A stretch of 33,615 nt of DNA, from contig JAIEMB010000031.1 of assembly GCA_019752515.1 (NCBI GenBank), forward strand, positions 1 to 33,615, read 5' to 3'. This stretch comes from Alphaproteobacteria bacterium (GTDB lineage: Bacteria > Pseudomonadota > Alphaproteobacteria > UBA9655). The position numbers and the translations under genes were made by a program. The notes beneath the pieces were generated by a model. It saw only the letters and a list, made by a program, of their open reading frames with translations, was not told the origin of the DNA and did no database searches. The number at the start of each line of letters is the position of its first letter. Position 1 is the first letter of the stretch. Shown in pieces: positions 25,483-33,615 of the stretch.

Positions 25483-26207
25483 AAAAAAACTTACCTGTTG
25501 ATGCATCTCGCCTTTGGTTATGGGGGACACATGCCTGCTGTTCAGCTCTCCAAAACCCTAAGAGACATTGTTTTCGTCTTGTAATGACCCAATCTGCTTT
25601 GAAAGAGCTTTCGCTTTCTAGAGAGAACTTGCCGTGCAAGGCAGAAGTTGTCGATTCAGCTGTTCTTAGTCGCCTCTTACCTCTCGGCGCTGTTCATCAG
25701 GGAATAGCTTTAGAGGTAGCTCCTTTATCTGAACTTCCTTTAGAAGGCTTACGTGACAAGAAGGAAGGCGTCCTTATTGTTTTAGATCAAGTGACCGATC
25801 CTCATAATGTAGGAGCTATTTTACGAACAGCAAGAGCTTTAGAAGCAATGGGTCTTATCATAACCGAACGTAATGCGCCGCCACTGAGTGGTGTTCTTGC
25901 AAAAGCAGCGTCAGGTGCCCTTGATCTTTTACCCATTTGGAAAGTAACAAACTTAGCACGTACCATGGATGAGCTTAAAGAATATGGATTTTGGACGGTA
26001 GGGCTTGCTGAGAGTGCGCCCCAGCTTCTTTCTAAGGAAGACATGCCAGCGAAGATTGCTCTTCTTATGGGAGCTGAAGGGGAGGGCCTTCGTCGTTTGA
26101 CACAAGAAAAATGCGATTTCCTCGTCAAACTACCGACTGCGCCTGAATTTTCAACTTTAAATGTTTCTGTCGCTTTAGCTTTAGCTTTGTATGAGATCGT
26201 AAGGTAA
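25479..26207 (+). CDS. rlmB: 23S rRNA (guanosine-2'-O-)-methyltransferase RlmB-like (SpoU/TrmH family)
   Basis: SPOUT methyltransferase that probably methylates the 2'-OH of a 23S rRNA guanosine (G2251 in E. coli). The N-terminal substrate-binding domain covers residues ~1-80. The knotted catalytic domain has motif 1 LDQVTDPHNVGAILRTARA near 96-114, motif 2 ALLMGAEGEGLRRL near 189-202, and motif 3 FSTLNVSVALALALYE near 223-238. The size, 242 residues, fits RlmB; the tRNA methyltransferase TrmH is the main alternative. A GAGGTGG site lies at the end of the overlapping ridA gene. Confidence 0.88.
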   Translation: MKKNLPVDASRLWLWGTHACCSALQNPKRHCFRLVMTQSALKELSLSRENLPCKAEVVDSAVLSRLLPLGAVHQGIALEVAPLSELPLEGLRDKKEGVLIVLDQVTDPHNVGAILRTARALEAMGLIITERNAPPLSGVLAKAASGALDLLPIWKVTNLARTMDELKEYGFWTVGLAESAPQLLSKEDMPAKIALLMGAEGEGLRRLTQEKCDFLVKLPTAPEFSTLNVSVALALALYEIVR

Positions 26208-26289
26208 TCTATCAGATTTTATTTATTTTTGAGCTATCAGAATCTCGTCCAATTCTTACTTCTTTCGTCCAAGACAAAAACAACATGAT

Positions 26290-26502
26290 CTACTTTTTTT
26301 TTGGCTTTTTTAATTGAGAAGTAGTTAAGTTTTCAGGTTGTTCTTTTTGAACAGCATCAATACGTTTTCTTGGTGAGTAGTTTGGATCAGTATAATCATC
26401 TATTGGATCTGTTGTATCCTCTAAATATGAATCTGAAAAAACAGGGCTAATTAAGACTAAGTTGAGGAACGCTACTGCGATCTGAAAACAATTTTTTAAC
26501 AT
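26290..26502 (-). CDS. Small exported hypothetical protein
   Basis: A 70-residue product of unknown function. It begins with a signal peptide (MLKNCFQIAVAFLNLVLISPVFS), followed by an acidic Asp/Thr/Tyr-rich stretch and a Lys-rich tail ending in KKPKKK. I consider it real because GGAGAG lies about 7 bases before the ATG and the hydrophobic leader is clear. The mature peptide would be about 45 residues with an acidic front and a basic end. It is convergent with rlmB and divergent from secA. Confidence 0.6.
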   Translation of the reverse strand: MLKNCFQIAVAFLNLVLISPVFSDSYLEDTTDPIDDYTDPNYSPRKRIDAVQKEQPENLTTSQLKKPKKK

Positions 26503-26956
26503 TTTAACTCTCCATTAACATTAAATTTTACTCAACACCAAAGGCTGCTCTTTCCGTTAGAAACTTTGAGTGCCTACAGGACTTTATAAAGATGCACTTA
26601 AAATGTGAAACGTTTTTTATGTGTTAATAAAAATAGAAATGGAAACCTAGAACGAATACTTCTAAAAGCATAAAAATAAGGATATCATTTTCCATAATAT
26701 ATATTATGCGGTAAATTGAAGGGATGTGAGCTTTTAATTCCCTGCTTTCACGAAGCTTTTGCTAATAGCTCTTCTCGTGAACATGTGAGCTATTTTTCCA
26801 TCAATGAACACAGTGGACTGAAAAGGAAATTTAAAACGTCAGATTGACTCCATATCTTATCCGCTTTTTTCATCAGATAACTCTGCAGGAAGATCTGGTG
26901 TTTAGAAAGTGTTACGTGTATGCTGGCTGTAATGACTTTAAAGTAAATGAGGATTC
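26503..26956 (+). promoter_or_regulatory. 454-bp secA upstream region with palindrome and hairpins
   Basis: The longest gene-free stretch in the window. It holds a perfect 16-base palindrome (26693-26708), a 7-base inverted repeat TTCACGA/TCGTGAA (26747-26753 and 26775-26781), and a 9-base direct repeat ATGTGAGCT at 26724-26732 and 26783-26791. An 8-codon frame (26920-26946, ending TAA) lies just before the secA ATG but has no good ribosome-binding site. I find no convincing -35/-10 pair. There is no SecM-like arrest peptide. Confidence 0.5.
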
Positions 26957-29650
26957 ATGTTTACGACACTTTTTCGGAAAGTTTTTGGTTCAGCTAATGA
27001 TCGATATATAGCGAGCTTAGATAAAATTGTTGAGCAAATAAATGCTCTTGAAGATGGCATAGAAAAACTAAACGATGACGCATTGCGTAACAAAACTGAA
27101 GAATTTCGCTCTCGTTTACGTTCTGGAGCACGGCTAGATGATTTACTTCCTGAAGCGTTTGCTGTTGTTAGGGAAGCTTCAAAAAGAACTCTCGGCATGC
27201 GACATTTTGATGTCCAACTTAAAGGAGGTATCATCCTTCATCGAGGAATGATCACTGAAATGAAAACAGGTGAAGGTAAAACTCTTGTAGCAACTCTCCC
27301 TGTTTATCTCAATGCTCTTGAAGGTAAAGGGGTCCATGTTGTTACAGTTAACGATTACCTTGCTAAGCGTGACTCTCAATGGATGGGGGCTATTTACCGA
27401 TTTTTAGGTTTAACCGTCGATTGTATTGTTCATGAACTCGATGATCTTGAACGTCAAATTGCTTATAGGTGTGATGTCACCTACGCTACAAATAACGAAC
27501 TTGGATTTGATTATCTCCGTGATAACATGAAATTTCGATTAGAAGAAATGGTTCAACGTCCCTTTAACTATGGTATTGTGGATGAAGTAGATAGCATTCT
27601 CATAGATGAAGCTCGTACTCCTCTTATTATTTCGGGACCGGCTGAAGATTCTTCTGAACTTTATCTTCAAATTGATCAACTTATCCCATTACTTCTTCCA
27701 GAAGATTATGAAAAGGATGAAAAAGCGCGTGCTGTCACCCTCACAGAACAAGGCATGCAGCATATTGAGCAACTTCTTACAGAAGCAGGCTTTTTAGAAG
27801 GAAAAGCTCTTTATGATGTTGGAAATGTTCCTATAGTCCATCATGTGAACCAAGCCCTTAAAGCTCATAAGCTTTTTGCGCGCGATGTTGATTATATGGT
27901 GAAAGATGATAAAGTTATGATCATCGACGAGTTTACTGGCCGTATTATGGAAGGTAGACGTTATTCAGAAGGGCTTCATCAAGCTCTTGAAGCTAAAGAG
28001 CGTGTTGAAATACAACAAGAAAACCAAACGCTGGCCTCTATTACTTACCAAAACTATTTTCGTCTTTATTCTAAGCTTGCCGGTATGACGGGAACGGCTA
28101 TGACTGAAGCCGCTGAATTTGCGGACATTTATAAACTTGAAGTTTTGGAAGTTCCCACAAATATGCCCGTTATTCGAAAAGATATGGATGATGAAGTCTA
28201 CCGAACAGCGCGGGAAAAATATGAAGCCATTATTAAGTTAATTGAAGAATGTCGCGAACGTAAACAGCCCGTTCTTGTTGGAACTGTAAGTATCGAAAAA
28301 TCTGAGCTTCTCTCATCCTTATTAAAACAAAAGAATATTCCTCACAATGTCCTCAACGCAAAATATCATGAGCAAGAGGCCAAAATCATAGCGGAAGCTG
28401 GAGTTCCGGGTGCAGTAACCATCGCAACAAATATGGCAGGTCGAGGAACTGACATTAAATTGGGCGGTAACGCTGAAATGCGCATTGAAGAGGAAACGGC
28501 CAATATTGCTGATACGGAGCAAGCCGCTATTCGCGTTCAAGAAATTGAAGCTGAAGTTATTCATAAAGGAGAAATTGCAAAAACTGCCGGGGGACTCTTT
28601 GTCATCGGTACGGAACGACACGAAAGTCGCCGTATTGATAACCAACTTCGAGGAAGATCTGGTCGTCAAGGAGACCCTGGAGCCTCCAAATTTTTTCTCT
28701 CCTTGGAAGATGATCTTATGCGTATTTTCGGTTCAGAACGACTCGACAGCTGGCTTCAAAAGTTAGGTCTTCAAGAAGGAGAAGCTATAATTCACCCTTG
28801 GATTAACCGAGCCTTAGAAAAAGCCCAGCAAAAAGTTGAAGCACGTAACTTTGATATTCGAAAGCAGCTCTTAAAATATGATGATGTCATGAATGATCAG
28901 CGAAAGGTCATCTATGAGCAGCGCCGTGAAATCATGGAAGTAAGTGATGTTCTAGAGTTCATCATTGCCATGCGAGAAGAAGTTATTGATGAATTGGTGA
29001 GCCAATTTATTCCAGAGAATGTTTATGCTGATCAATGGGAAACAAATGCTTTGCATGAAGAATGCCTTCGTATTTTTGGACTTAACCTACCTATAAAGGA
29101 ATGGGCTGATGAGGAAGGCATTGCAGATGCAGAGATTAAAAGCCGCATTCAACAAGCTGTGGAGGAACTTATCCAACAGAAGGAAAATGCTTATGGTCCT
29201 GAAATGATGCGTCTCGCTGAAAAATCCCTTCTCTTACGCATTCTTGATCAACAGTGGAAAGATCATTTACTTACCTTAGATCATTTACGCCAGGGCATTA
29301 ACCTTCGAGCTTATGCTCAACGTGATCCTCTGAATGAGTATAAGGGTGAAGCATTTGAGCTTTTTCAAGACATGCTTGCTCGCCTCCGCGAAGGGGTTAC
29401 AAGTGTTCTTTGTCACCTTCAAATAGGCACATCTGATCCTGAGAAAGTTGTTGCTGATATATTTGAACCTGAATCTGACCAAGAAATGACACTCAATTAC
29501 CATGAAGACCCTTATGATCCTGGTGAGGTTACGGATGAGCAACTTATCGGGCCTGAAGATTGGCACAAAACTCCACGTAATGCCCCCTGCCCTTGTGGTT
29601 CTGGAAAGCGTTATAAACAATGCCATGGACGGCTTGGAACAGATTCATAA
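26957..29650 (+). CDS. secA: Protein translocase ATPase SecA
   Basis: Motor ATPase that drives unfolded preproteins through SecYEG. The 897-residue protein is complete: Walker A MKTGEGKT at residues 102-109, the [15 protein letters not shown] segment (Walker B) near 208-222, the preprotein-binding domain after about 225, and the [13 protein letters not shown] and [18 protein letters not shown] helicase motifs of NBD2. A C-terminal zinc-binding SEC-C tail ([13 protein letters not shown], 878-890) contacts SecB and ribosomes. A GAGG site lies 4-8 bases upstream of the ATG. It is convergent with the giant repeat protein, with only 16 bases between stops. Confidence 0.98.
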   Translation: MFTTLFRKVFGSANDRYIASLDKIVEQINALEDGIEKLNDDALRNKTEEFRSRLRSGARLDDLLPEAFAVVREASKRTLGMRHFDVQLKGGIILHRGMITEMKTGEGKTLVATLPVYLNALEGKGVHVVTVNDYLAKRDSQWMGAIYRFLGLTVDCIVHELDDLERQIAYRCDVTYATNNELGFDYLRDNMKFRLEEMVQRPFNYGIVDEVDSILIDEARTPLIISGPAEDSSELYLQIDQLIPLLLPEDYEKDEKARAVTLTEQGMQHIEQLLTEAGFLEGKALYDVGNVPIVHHVNQALKAHKLFARDVDYMVKDDKVMIIDEFTGRIMEGRRYSEGLHQALEAKERVEIQQENQTLASITYQNYFRLYSKLAGMTGTAMTEAAEFADIYKLEVLEVPTNMPVIRKDMDDEVYRTAREKYEAIIKLIEECRERKQPVLVGTVSIEKSELLSSLLKQKNIPHNVLNAKYHEQEAKIIAEAGVPGAVTIATNMAGRGTDIKLGGNAEMRIEEETANIADTEQAAIRVQEIEAEVIHKGEIAKTAGGLFVIGTERHESRRIDNQLRGRSGRQGDPGASKFFLSLEDDLMRIFGSERLDSWLQKLGLQEGEAIIHPWINRALEKAQQKVEARNFDIRKQLLKYDDVMNDQRKVIYEQRREIMEVSDVLEFIIAMREEVIDELVSQFIPENVYADQWETNALHEECLRIFGLNLPIKEWADEEGIADAEIKSRIQQAVEELIQQKENAYGPEMMRLAEKSLLLRILDQQWKDHLLTLDHLRQGINLRAYAQRDPLNEYKGEAFELFQDMLARLREGVTSVLCHLQIGTSDPEKVVADIFEPESDQEMTLNYHEDPYDPGEVTDEQLIGPEDWHKTPRNAPCPCGSGKRYKQCHGRLGTDS

Positions 29651-29666
29651 GAACTGCGATTCTAAT

Positions 29667-32600
29667 CTATTTAGGACCTGTATTCGGTTTAAAGGCCCCT
29701 AAAGGCGTTCTAGGTAGTCGTCCTTGAGGGTGAGATTGATGCGTAAATACTTTAGGCATAATATCCGTGCCCTTCCCTGATGCTCGTAAAGGTAGAAAGC
29801 TGGGATTTAATCTTCCATTCTCTCTATTTTCTGCTCCTTCGTCATTCGGTGCTGCTGGTGTACCAACCTTTGCTAACATTCCCTCAGTAAGCAGCGATGT
29901 GCTTGATATAGGCAAAAATGATGATTTTTTCTTCGGTAAATTTTTATCACTTATGGGCAATTCATCTTCTTGTAGCATAAACGGATCATGGTTTATTGTA
30001 GGATGAGCCTCTAATCTAAGTTGAATGGTAGTAAGGTTAGAAAGATACGACATATAACAAAGTTTGGTAGATAAGGAACACCTTCTATTTTTTGCAAATG
30101 AATAATTTTTCAATAAAGCTACCAGTTTTTGTGTAAGAATTTTCATTTCGGGTCTAAAGGCAGCATACTCTAAAGAGGGAGCCCTTTCTATAAGAGTGGT
30201 CGGCATTTCATCTTGTTCTAATGCGTTATCCATCAATTGTCTGAGATCGCCAGAGAAGAACGCCAATTGAGTTAATTCTTCGACCCCTGCATCAGAAACA
30301 GGAGTAACAAGGCTTGGACTCATTGCTAAATTTATCATTTTTTCTAACAACCTTCTCGCCTTCTCTTGAGCTTGAATTTTATCATCCTGCTGTCCTACAA
30401 GAGGTTCAAGCTCAATATGTTTGCGTGAAGAAAATGTATGTTCAGAAGATGAAACTATACCTTCATCATGCAAAGGGGATAATCTGGTTTTCTCGCTTTC
30501 ACCAGTCAATGGGGGAGAAGAACTGACGGATAGATCGGAAAGTAATGGCACAACGTCATCACCATCTACCCTCCCCTCTCCTCTTACTGATCCAGGATCA
30601 GCTTCTGGTTCTTGTGCAGCTGCTGGAGGAGTAATAACGGTAGTTGCCTCACCCTCTATTGTTGAAGGTATGACGTCAGAACGAGGCACACTGGCTGAAT
30701 CAAGGGTATTGGATATAGCCTCTTCAACGGAGTTTGGGGGCAATGTGCGTGCTTGATCATCATCTGCATTATGGGAAGTTGTTGATATTACCTTTTTATT
30801 TAGCCATTCTTGAAGGGCCACTACAGGCGCTGCTGGCCAGACGGGAGAAGCTGAAGAAGTACCTAATTTCTCTTTTATTGAAGTAACCATAGTAACTAAG
30901 TATTCTATAGTGCTTCTCAATGAATTTAAGTTGCAGATAGCTATTATATCTAAATGAGAAAAATCAAAATCCTCTAATACGTCTTTAAAATTGGATAAGC
31001 GTTGTCTTAGTAGATCCAGTCCCGAACGAAAAGCTCCGAGTTTAATTTGAAGAGTTGCGCCTTCAGCTTGAAGGGTTTCATATCGCAATTTATCTTCTTT
31101 CGTTTCACGTAGATACGTTTTAAGAAGAGAGTTATCCTTTCTTTGAATATATGTGAGTGTATTTTTAAAAAAAAATATTTGCGATAGTATAAAAGGAATA
31201 GATTTTTGTATGTAAGTATCTAATTTATAAAAATCCTCATCTTTGAACACAAAGTTGTCTAATATATTTTCTAATCTTTCCGTAGTAGAAAGAAGTTCTG
31301 CTGCTGAAGTCTTTAACACAATTTCTTTTGTCTTAGATACATTCTCAATTAATTGCGGTTTTTTAGACAAATATTCTTCTATCTTAAATTCAAGTAATTT
31401 GGAGGATACATAGGAGGATAAGCTTTTTATTTTTTTCATTTCTTTTAAGATTGTTGTGTCTAATCTTAGTTGATCAACCGCATTAAAATCAGATATAAAT
31501 TGAGCCATTTTTTGCCGAAATATTTCTAACGCGCCTAGATATGTTTCTTCTTTTTGATCAAGACCGTTCTCCTCTTTTAGGATTTGTATCCCTAAATTTT
31601 TATTTATTTCATTTAGAGATGCGTTTATAAGGTTTAAGGTAAAATTTATAACATAAAAGGGTGATATTAAGGTCGGATTTGCTTCAATAGGACTAAGTGA
31701 AGCAACCTTCTGAATAAAACTATTTAGACCAGCGTTTAACGTAGATAATTCATTCATAAATGTTTCGACATTGTCTTTTATACTATCTATCTTTTGTATT
31801 GCGATAGGCTGCTTGATATGACTTGTAGGAGTCTCACTTTCTATTTCTTTCGGAGGAGCCCCGTCGGAGTCTTGAAAAAGAGTGGCAGAAACTGAAGTAG
31901 CCGCTTCTACGGGTGTTTGGGCTAATGCGTTGGATTGTGCCTCTGGAGATAGAACACCAGTTGTTAGTTTGCCTAATCGTTCCATTCTGGACAGATAATC
32001 TTCTACATTAAATTCAAGGACTTTTGGCGATATATGTAAGGATAGGTTGGTGGCTTTTCTCATTCTTTCTAATGTTTCCACATTTAATTTTTGTCGATCA
32101 ACAGTACCAAAGAGAGAGATAAAGTGATCTAGTTTTTCTTTGAGAGTCTCTAGCTGTGTTAAAAACGTTCCTTCATTTTGCTCAGAATAAGTTGATTTAT
32201 TAAGATCTGTTATTTCTAATGTTATGCTTGTTTTATCTAATAAAGTATTTATAAGATTTAAACAAAAGCTAATAATGAACAAAGGATTTCCTGATTTTGG
32301 ATTTGATTCGATGGGATCAAGTGAAGATATTTTTTGAATTAAATTACCTAGGCTAGAGTTTAAGGTAGACAATGCATTTATGAATTTTTCGATTTTGCTT
32401 TTTGTAATATCTTTCTCTGGCTCTTCGGAAAGTTTTTCTATGTGGCTTGCCGCTTCAACCGGAGTGTTAGGCTCAGCAGATAGGGGAGAAATATGACTTT
32501 CTGTGAGATGAATAGCTTCTGTTAACACATGAGTTTGTTCAGAAACAGGTTGAAGCTCCCTCCCCTCTTCAGTTTGTATTGACCCTTCATAATCTGCTGG

Positions 32601-33615
32601 CTCAGGGGCTATTAGTGAAGCGCTCGTATCTAGAGAGCCTGGCTGCTGAATGTCTATTACAGGAGCTATAGCAATCGCATCCATTGGTTCAAGTGATGTG
32701 TTAGACAGTATAATGTTAAGAGATTGAGCACTTTCATCTGGATTTGTCATCAAAGTACTCTTGCGTAATGAAGAAACTTGCCCTGCGACAGCTTGAAGAA
32801 CGTAAGTATCTTCACTATGTATCGTAGCTTCAAGACCTGATCCAACTTCTTCCAGTAAGTCCTCTGTGTTTGGAAATGCAAGCTTTTTGGTATCAACACC
32901 TTCGAGAATAGAATTTGTTTCCCTAGAGTGGGTTGCATATTCCAACTCTACTGAAGCATCATGCATCTCGCCAAAAGATTGAGTAGCTGCAGCTTTTAAG
33001 TCAGAATCAACTATCGTATGTTTTTCATCAATGAGCTCATCAGTTGCTGTATGGATTGGTTCAATTGATGAAGAAGGAATAATTGTTTTAATGGCCTTCT
33101 CTGGCTGTACAATTACACGATGGAATTCTATATCTTGTGGCTCCGTAGGTTTGACATCAGTCCCGATTCTAGCTATCCCTTCTTCAATCCATGTTCTTTC
33201 AATGTTAATCGCTAGAGGAGCAGCTGAGGTAAGGATCTGTTGCTCGTCTCTCCCCTTTTTACCATGTATTAGTATTTCTGGGCTCTCTATAGGCTCAGGT
33301 ATGATCTCTATAGTTGGAAAAACATACAGTTCAGTACCAGCACTCTCTAAAGAAAAATTCTCTTCTTTAGCATGCATTGAAGGTTCTGGTCTTAAAGGTG
33401 TGCTTTGCATCTCTCCACAGGGTTGAATAGCTGCAGCTTTTAAGTCAGAATCAACTATCGTATGTTTTTCATCAATGAGCTCATCAGTTGCTGTGTGGAT
33501 TGGTTCAATTGATGAAGAAGGAATAACTGTTTTAATGGCCTTCTCTGGCTGTACAATTACACGATGGAATTCTATATCTTGTGGCTCCGTAGGTTTGACA
33601 TGAGTCCCGATTCTA
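29667..33615 (-). CDS. Giant repeat-containing hypothetical protein, N-terminus beyond the window
   Basis: The frame is open from the right edge to TAG at 29667-29669: at least 1315 residues with no start needed inside the window (an ATG at 33410 is internal to a repeat). I do not recognise a family. The N-terminal ~400 visible residues are acidic, Glu/Ser/Thr/Pro-rich and low in structure, with a 148-residue-period duplication at the edge. Counting from the Met at 33410, residues ~340-476 and ~548-684 are two copies of a helical module, and ~711-848 may be a third, more diverged copy. A Pro/Ser/Thr linker follows, then another helical region and a basic tail (PRTPLGAFKPNTGPK). The visible part has no membrane helix; a signal peptide cannot be assessed. 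A surface or effector-like protein is a guess. Confidence 0.8.
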   Translation of the reverse strand, partial: RIGTHVKPTEPQDIEFHRVIVQPEKAIKTVIPSSSIEPIHTATDELIDEKHTIVDSDLKAAAIQPCGEMQSTPLRPEPSMHAKEENFSLESAGTELYVFPTIEIIPEPIESPEILIHGKKGRDEQQILTSAAPLAINIERTWIEEGIARIGTDVKPTEPQDIEFHRVIVQPEKAIKTIIPSSSIEPIHTATDELIDEKHTIVDSDLKAAATQSFGEMHDASVELEYATHSRETNSILEGVDTKKLAFPNTEDLLEEVGSGLEATIHSEDTYVLQAVAGQVSSLRKSTLMTNPDESAQSLNIILSNTSLEPMDAIAIAPVIDIQQPGSLDTSASLIAPEPADYEGSIQTEEGRELQPVSEQTHVLTEAIHLTESHISPLSAEPNTPVEAASHIEKLSEEPEKDITKSKIEKFINALSTLNSSLGNLIQKISSLDPIESNPKSGNPLFIISFCLNLINTLLDKTSITLEITDLNKSTYSEQNEGTFLTQLETLKEKLDHFISLFGTVDRQKLNVETLERMRKATNLSLHISPKVLEFNVEDYLSRMERLGKLTTGVLSPEAQSNALAQTPVEAATSVSATLFQDSDGAPPKEIESETPTSHIKQPIAIQKIDSIKDNVETFMNELSTLNAGLNSFIQKVASLSPIEANPTLISPFYVINFTLNLINASLNEINKNLGIQILKEENGLDQKEETYLGALEIFRQKMAQFISDFNAVDQLRLDTTILKEMKKIKSLSSYVSSKLLEFKIEEYLSKKPQLIENVSKTKEIVLKTSAAELLSTTERLENILDNFVFKDEDFYKLDTYIQKSIPFILSQIFFFKNTLTYIQRKDNSLLKTYLRETKEDKLRYETLQAEGATLQIKLGAFRSGLDLLRQRLSNFKDVLEDFDFSHLDIIAICNLNSLRSTIEYLVTMVTSIKEKLGTSSASPVWPAAPVVALQEWLNKKVISTTSHNADDDQARTLPPNSVEEAISNTLDSASVPRSDVIPSTIEGEATTVITPPAAAQEPEADPGSVRGEGRVDGDDVVPLLSDLSVSSSPPLTGESEKTRLSPLHDEGIVSSSEHTFSSRKHIELEPLVGQQDDKIQAQEKARRLLEKMINLAMSPSLVTPVSDAGVEELTQLAFFSGDLRQLMDNALEQDEMPTTLIERAPSLEYAAFRPEMKILTQKLVALLKNYSFAKNRRCSLSTKLCYMSYLSNLTTIQLRLEAHPTINHDPFMLQEDELPISDKNLPKKKSSFLPISSTSLLTEGMLAKVGTPAAPNDEGAENRENGRLNPSFLPLRASGKGTDIMPKVFTHQSHPQGRLPRTPLGAFKPNTGPK
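31359..32393 (-). repeat. Two copies of a ~137-residue helical module
   Basis: Copy A is 31983-32393 and copy B is 31359-31769, in the same frame and offset by 208 residues. Shared landmarks are F-N-x-L-S-T-L-N, IQKxxSLxPIExNP, a LNLIN motif, T-[FY]-L near the middle, VDxxxLxxxxLxxM, and LEFxxExYLS at the end. A linker carrying a repeated TPVEAA motif precedes each copy. Predicted to be all-helical. Confidence 0.8.
32962..33615 (-). repeat. Recent tandem duplication, 444-bp period, running off the right edge
   Basis: Bases 32962-33171 and 33406-33615 align without gaps at an offset of 444 bases with 8 differences in 210; over the inner ~187 bases only 3 differ. 444 is a multiple of three, so the frame is kept and the unit adds 148 residues. 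The second copy continues beyond the window, so copy number is unknown. Confidence 0.9.

Noticed and set aside
26209-26272. Short direct repeats (CTATCAGA twice, TCGTCCAA twice) between rlmB and the small exported gene
   Set aside because: Only two copies of each, 8 bases long and unevenly spaced; too little to support a CRISPR, iteron or operator call.
26920-26946. Eight-codon upstream frame before secA as a SecM-like regulator
   Set aside because: No usable ribosome-binding site, no signal sequence and no arrest motif; short ATG...TAA runs are expected by chance in AT-rich DNA.
33408-33410. ATG at 33410 as the true start of the giant repeat protein
   Set aside because: The frame stays open through to the window edge, and the same Met occurs inside the other repeat copy, so it is an internal residue.

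Overview
The window looks like a chromosomal segment of a low-GC, probably host-associated alphaproteobacterium (Holosporales/Caedibacter-like would fit). The grounds are the combination of an alphaproteobacterial-type bL21 with a lysine-rich tail, a DUF2066 / CDP-alcohol phosphatidyltransferase / AI-2E exporter / HdaA gene block, a ppk1-ppx-rnd-aspS neighbourhood, AT-rich intergenic DNA, and two very large repeat-built proteins of the kind common in intracellular bacteria. Lineage is inferred from gene content only; no search was run.

Layout. 1-2.1 kb: rplU-rpmA, a rho-independent terminator, then obgE. 2.2-6.4 kb: a divergent pair (periplasmic M48 metalloprotease with TPRs on minus, O-antigen ligase-like membrane protein on plus), then a coupled minus-strand cysQ-sua5 pair. 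6.5-8.6 kb: small accessory genes: a DUF1059-like reading frame broken by one in-frame TGA, chaB, a P-loop kinase-like gene, a cyclase-family hydrolase and a small alpha/beta-barrel protein. 8.7-15.3 kb: aspS (minus), rnd (plus), and the coupled polyphosphate pair ppk1-ppx (minus). 15.4-21.9 kb: a HIT/HAD coupled pair, a 1533-residue exported Sel1/TPR-like protein, and sixA with a promoter that predicts a leaderless mRNA. 21.9-24.8 kb: a minus-strand, tightly overlapped operon DUF2066-pgsA-AI-2E exporter-hdaA. 25.0-26.2 kb: coupled ridA-rlmB. 26.3-29.7 kb: a tiny exported protein, a 454-bp secA leader, and secA. 29.7 kb to the right edge: a minus-strand giant protein (at least 1315 residues, N-terminus outside the window) with internal protein repeats and a recent 444-bp-period tandem duplication running off the edge.

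Most of the window is housekeeping (ribosome assembly, tRNA charging and modification, RNA processing, phospholipid synthesis, secretion, polyphosphate metabolism, replication control). The accessory content worth attention is the two giant repeat proteins, the nonsense-interrupted DUF1059 gene, and the 15.4-21.9 kb block that separates hdaA from ppk1, which lie side by side in many alphaproteobacteria. I found no CRISPR array, tRNA, rRNA, insertion sequence or phage module. I do not see a clearly new multi-gene system; the best candidates for undescribed biology are the terminal repeat protein and the exported Sel1-like protein.
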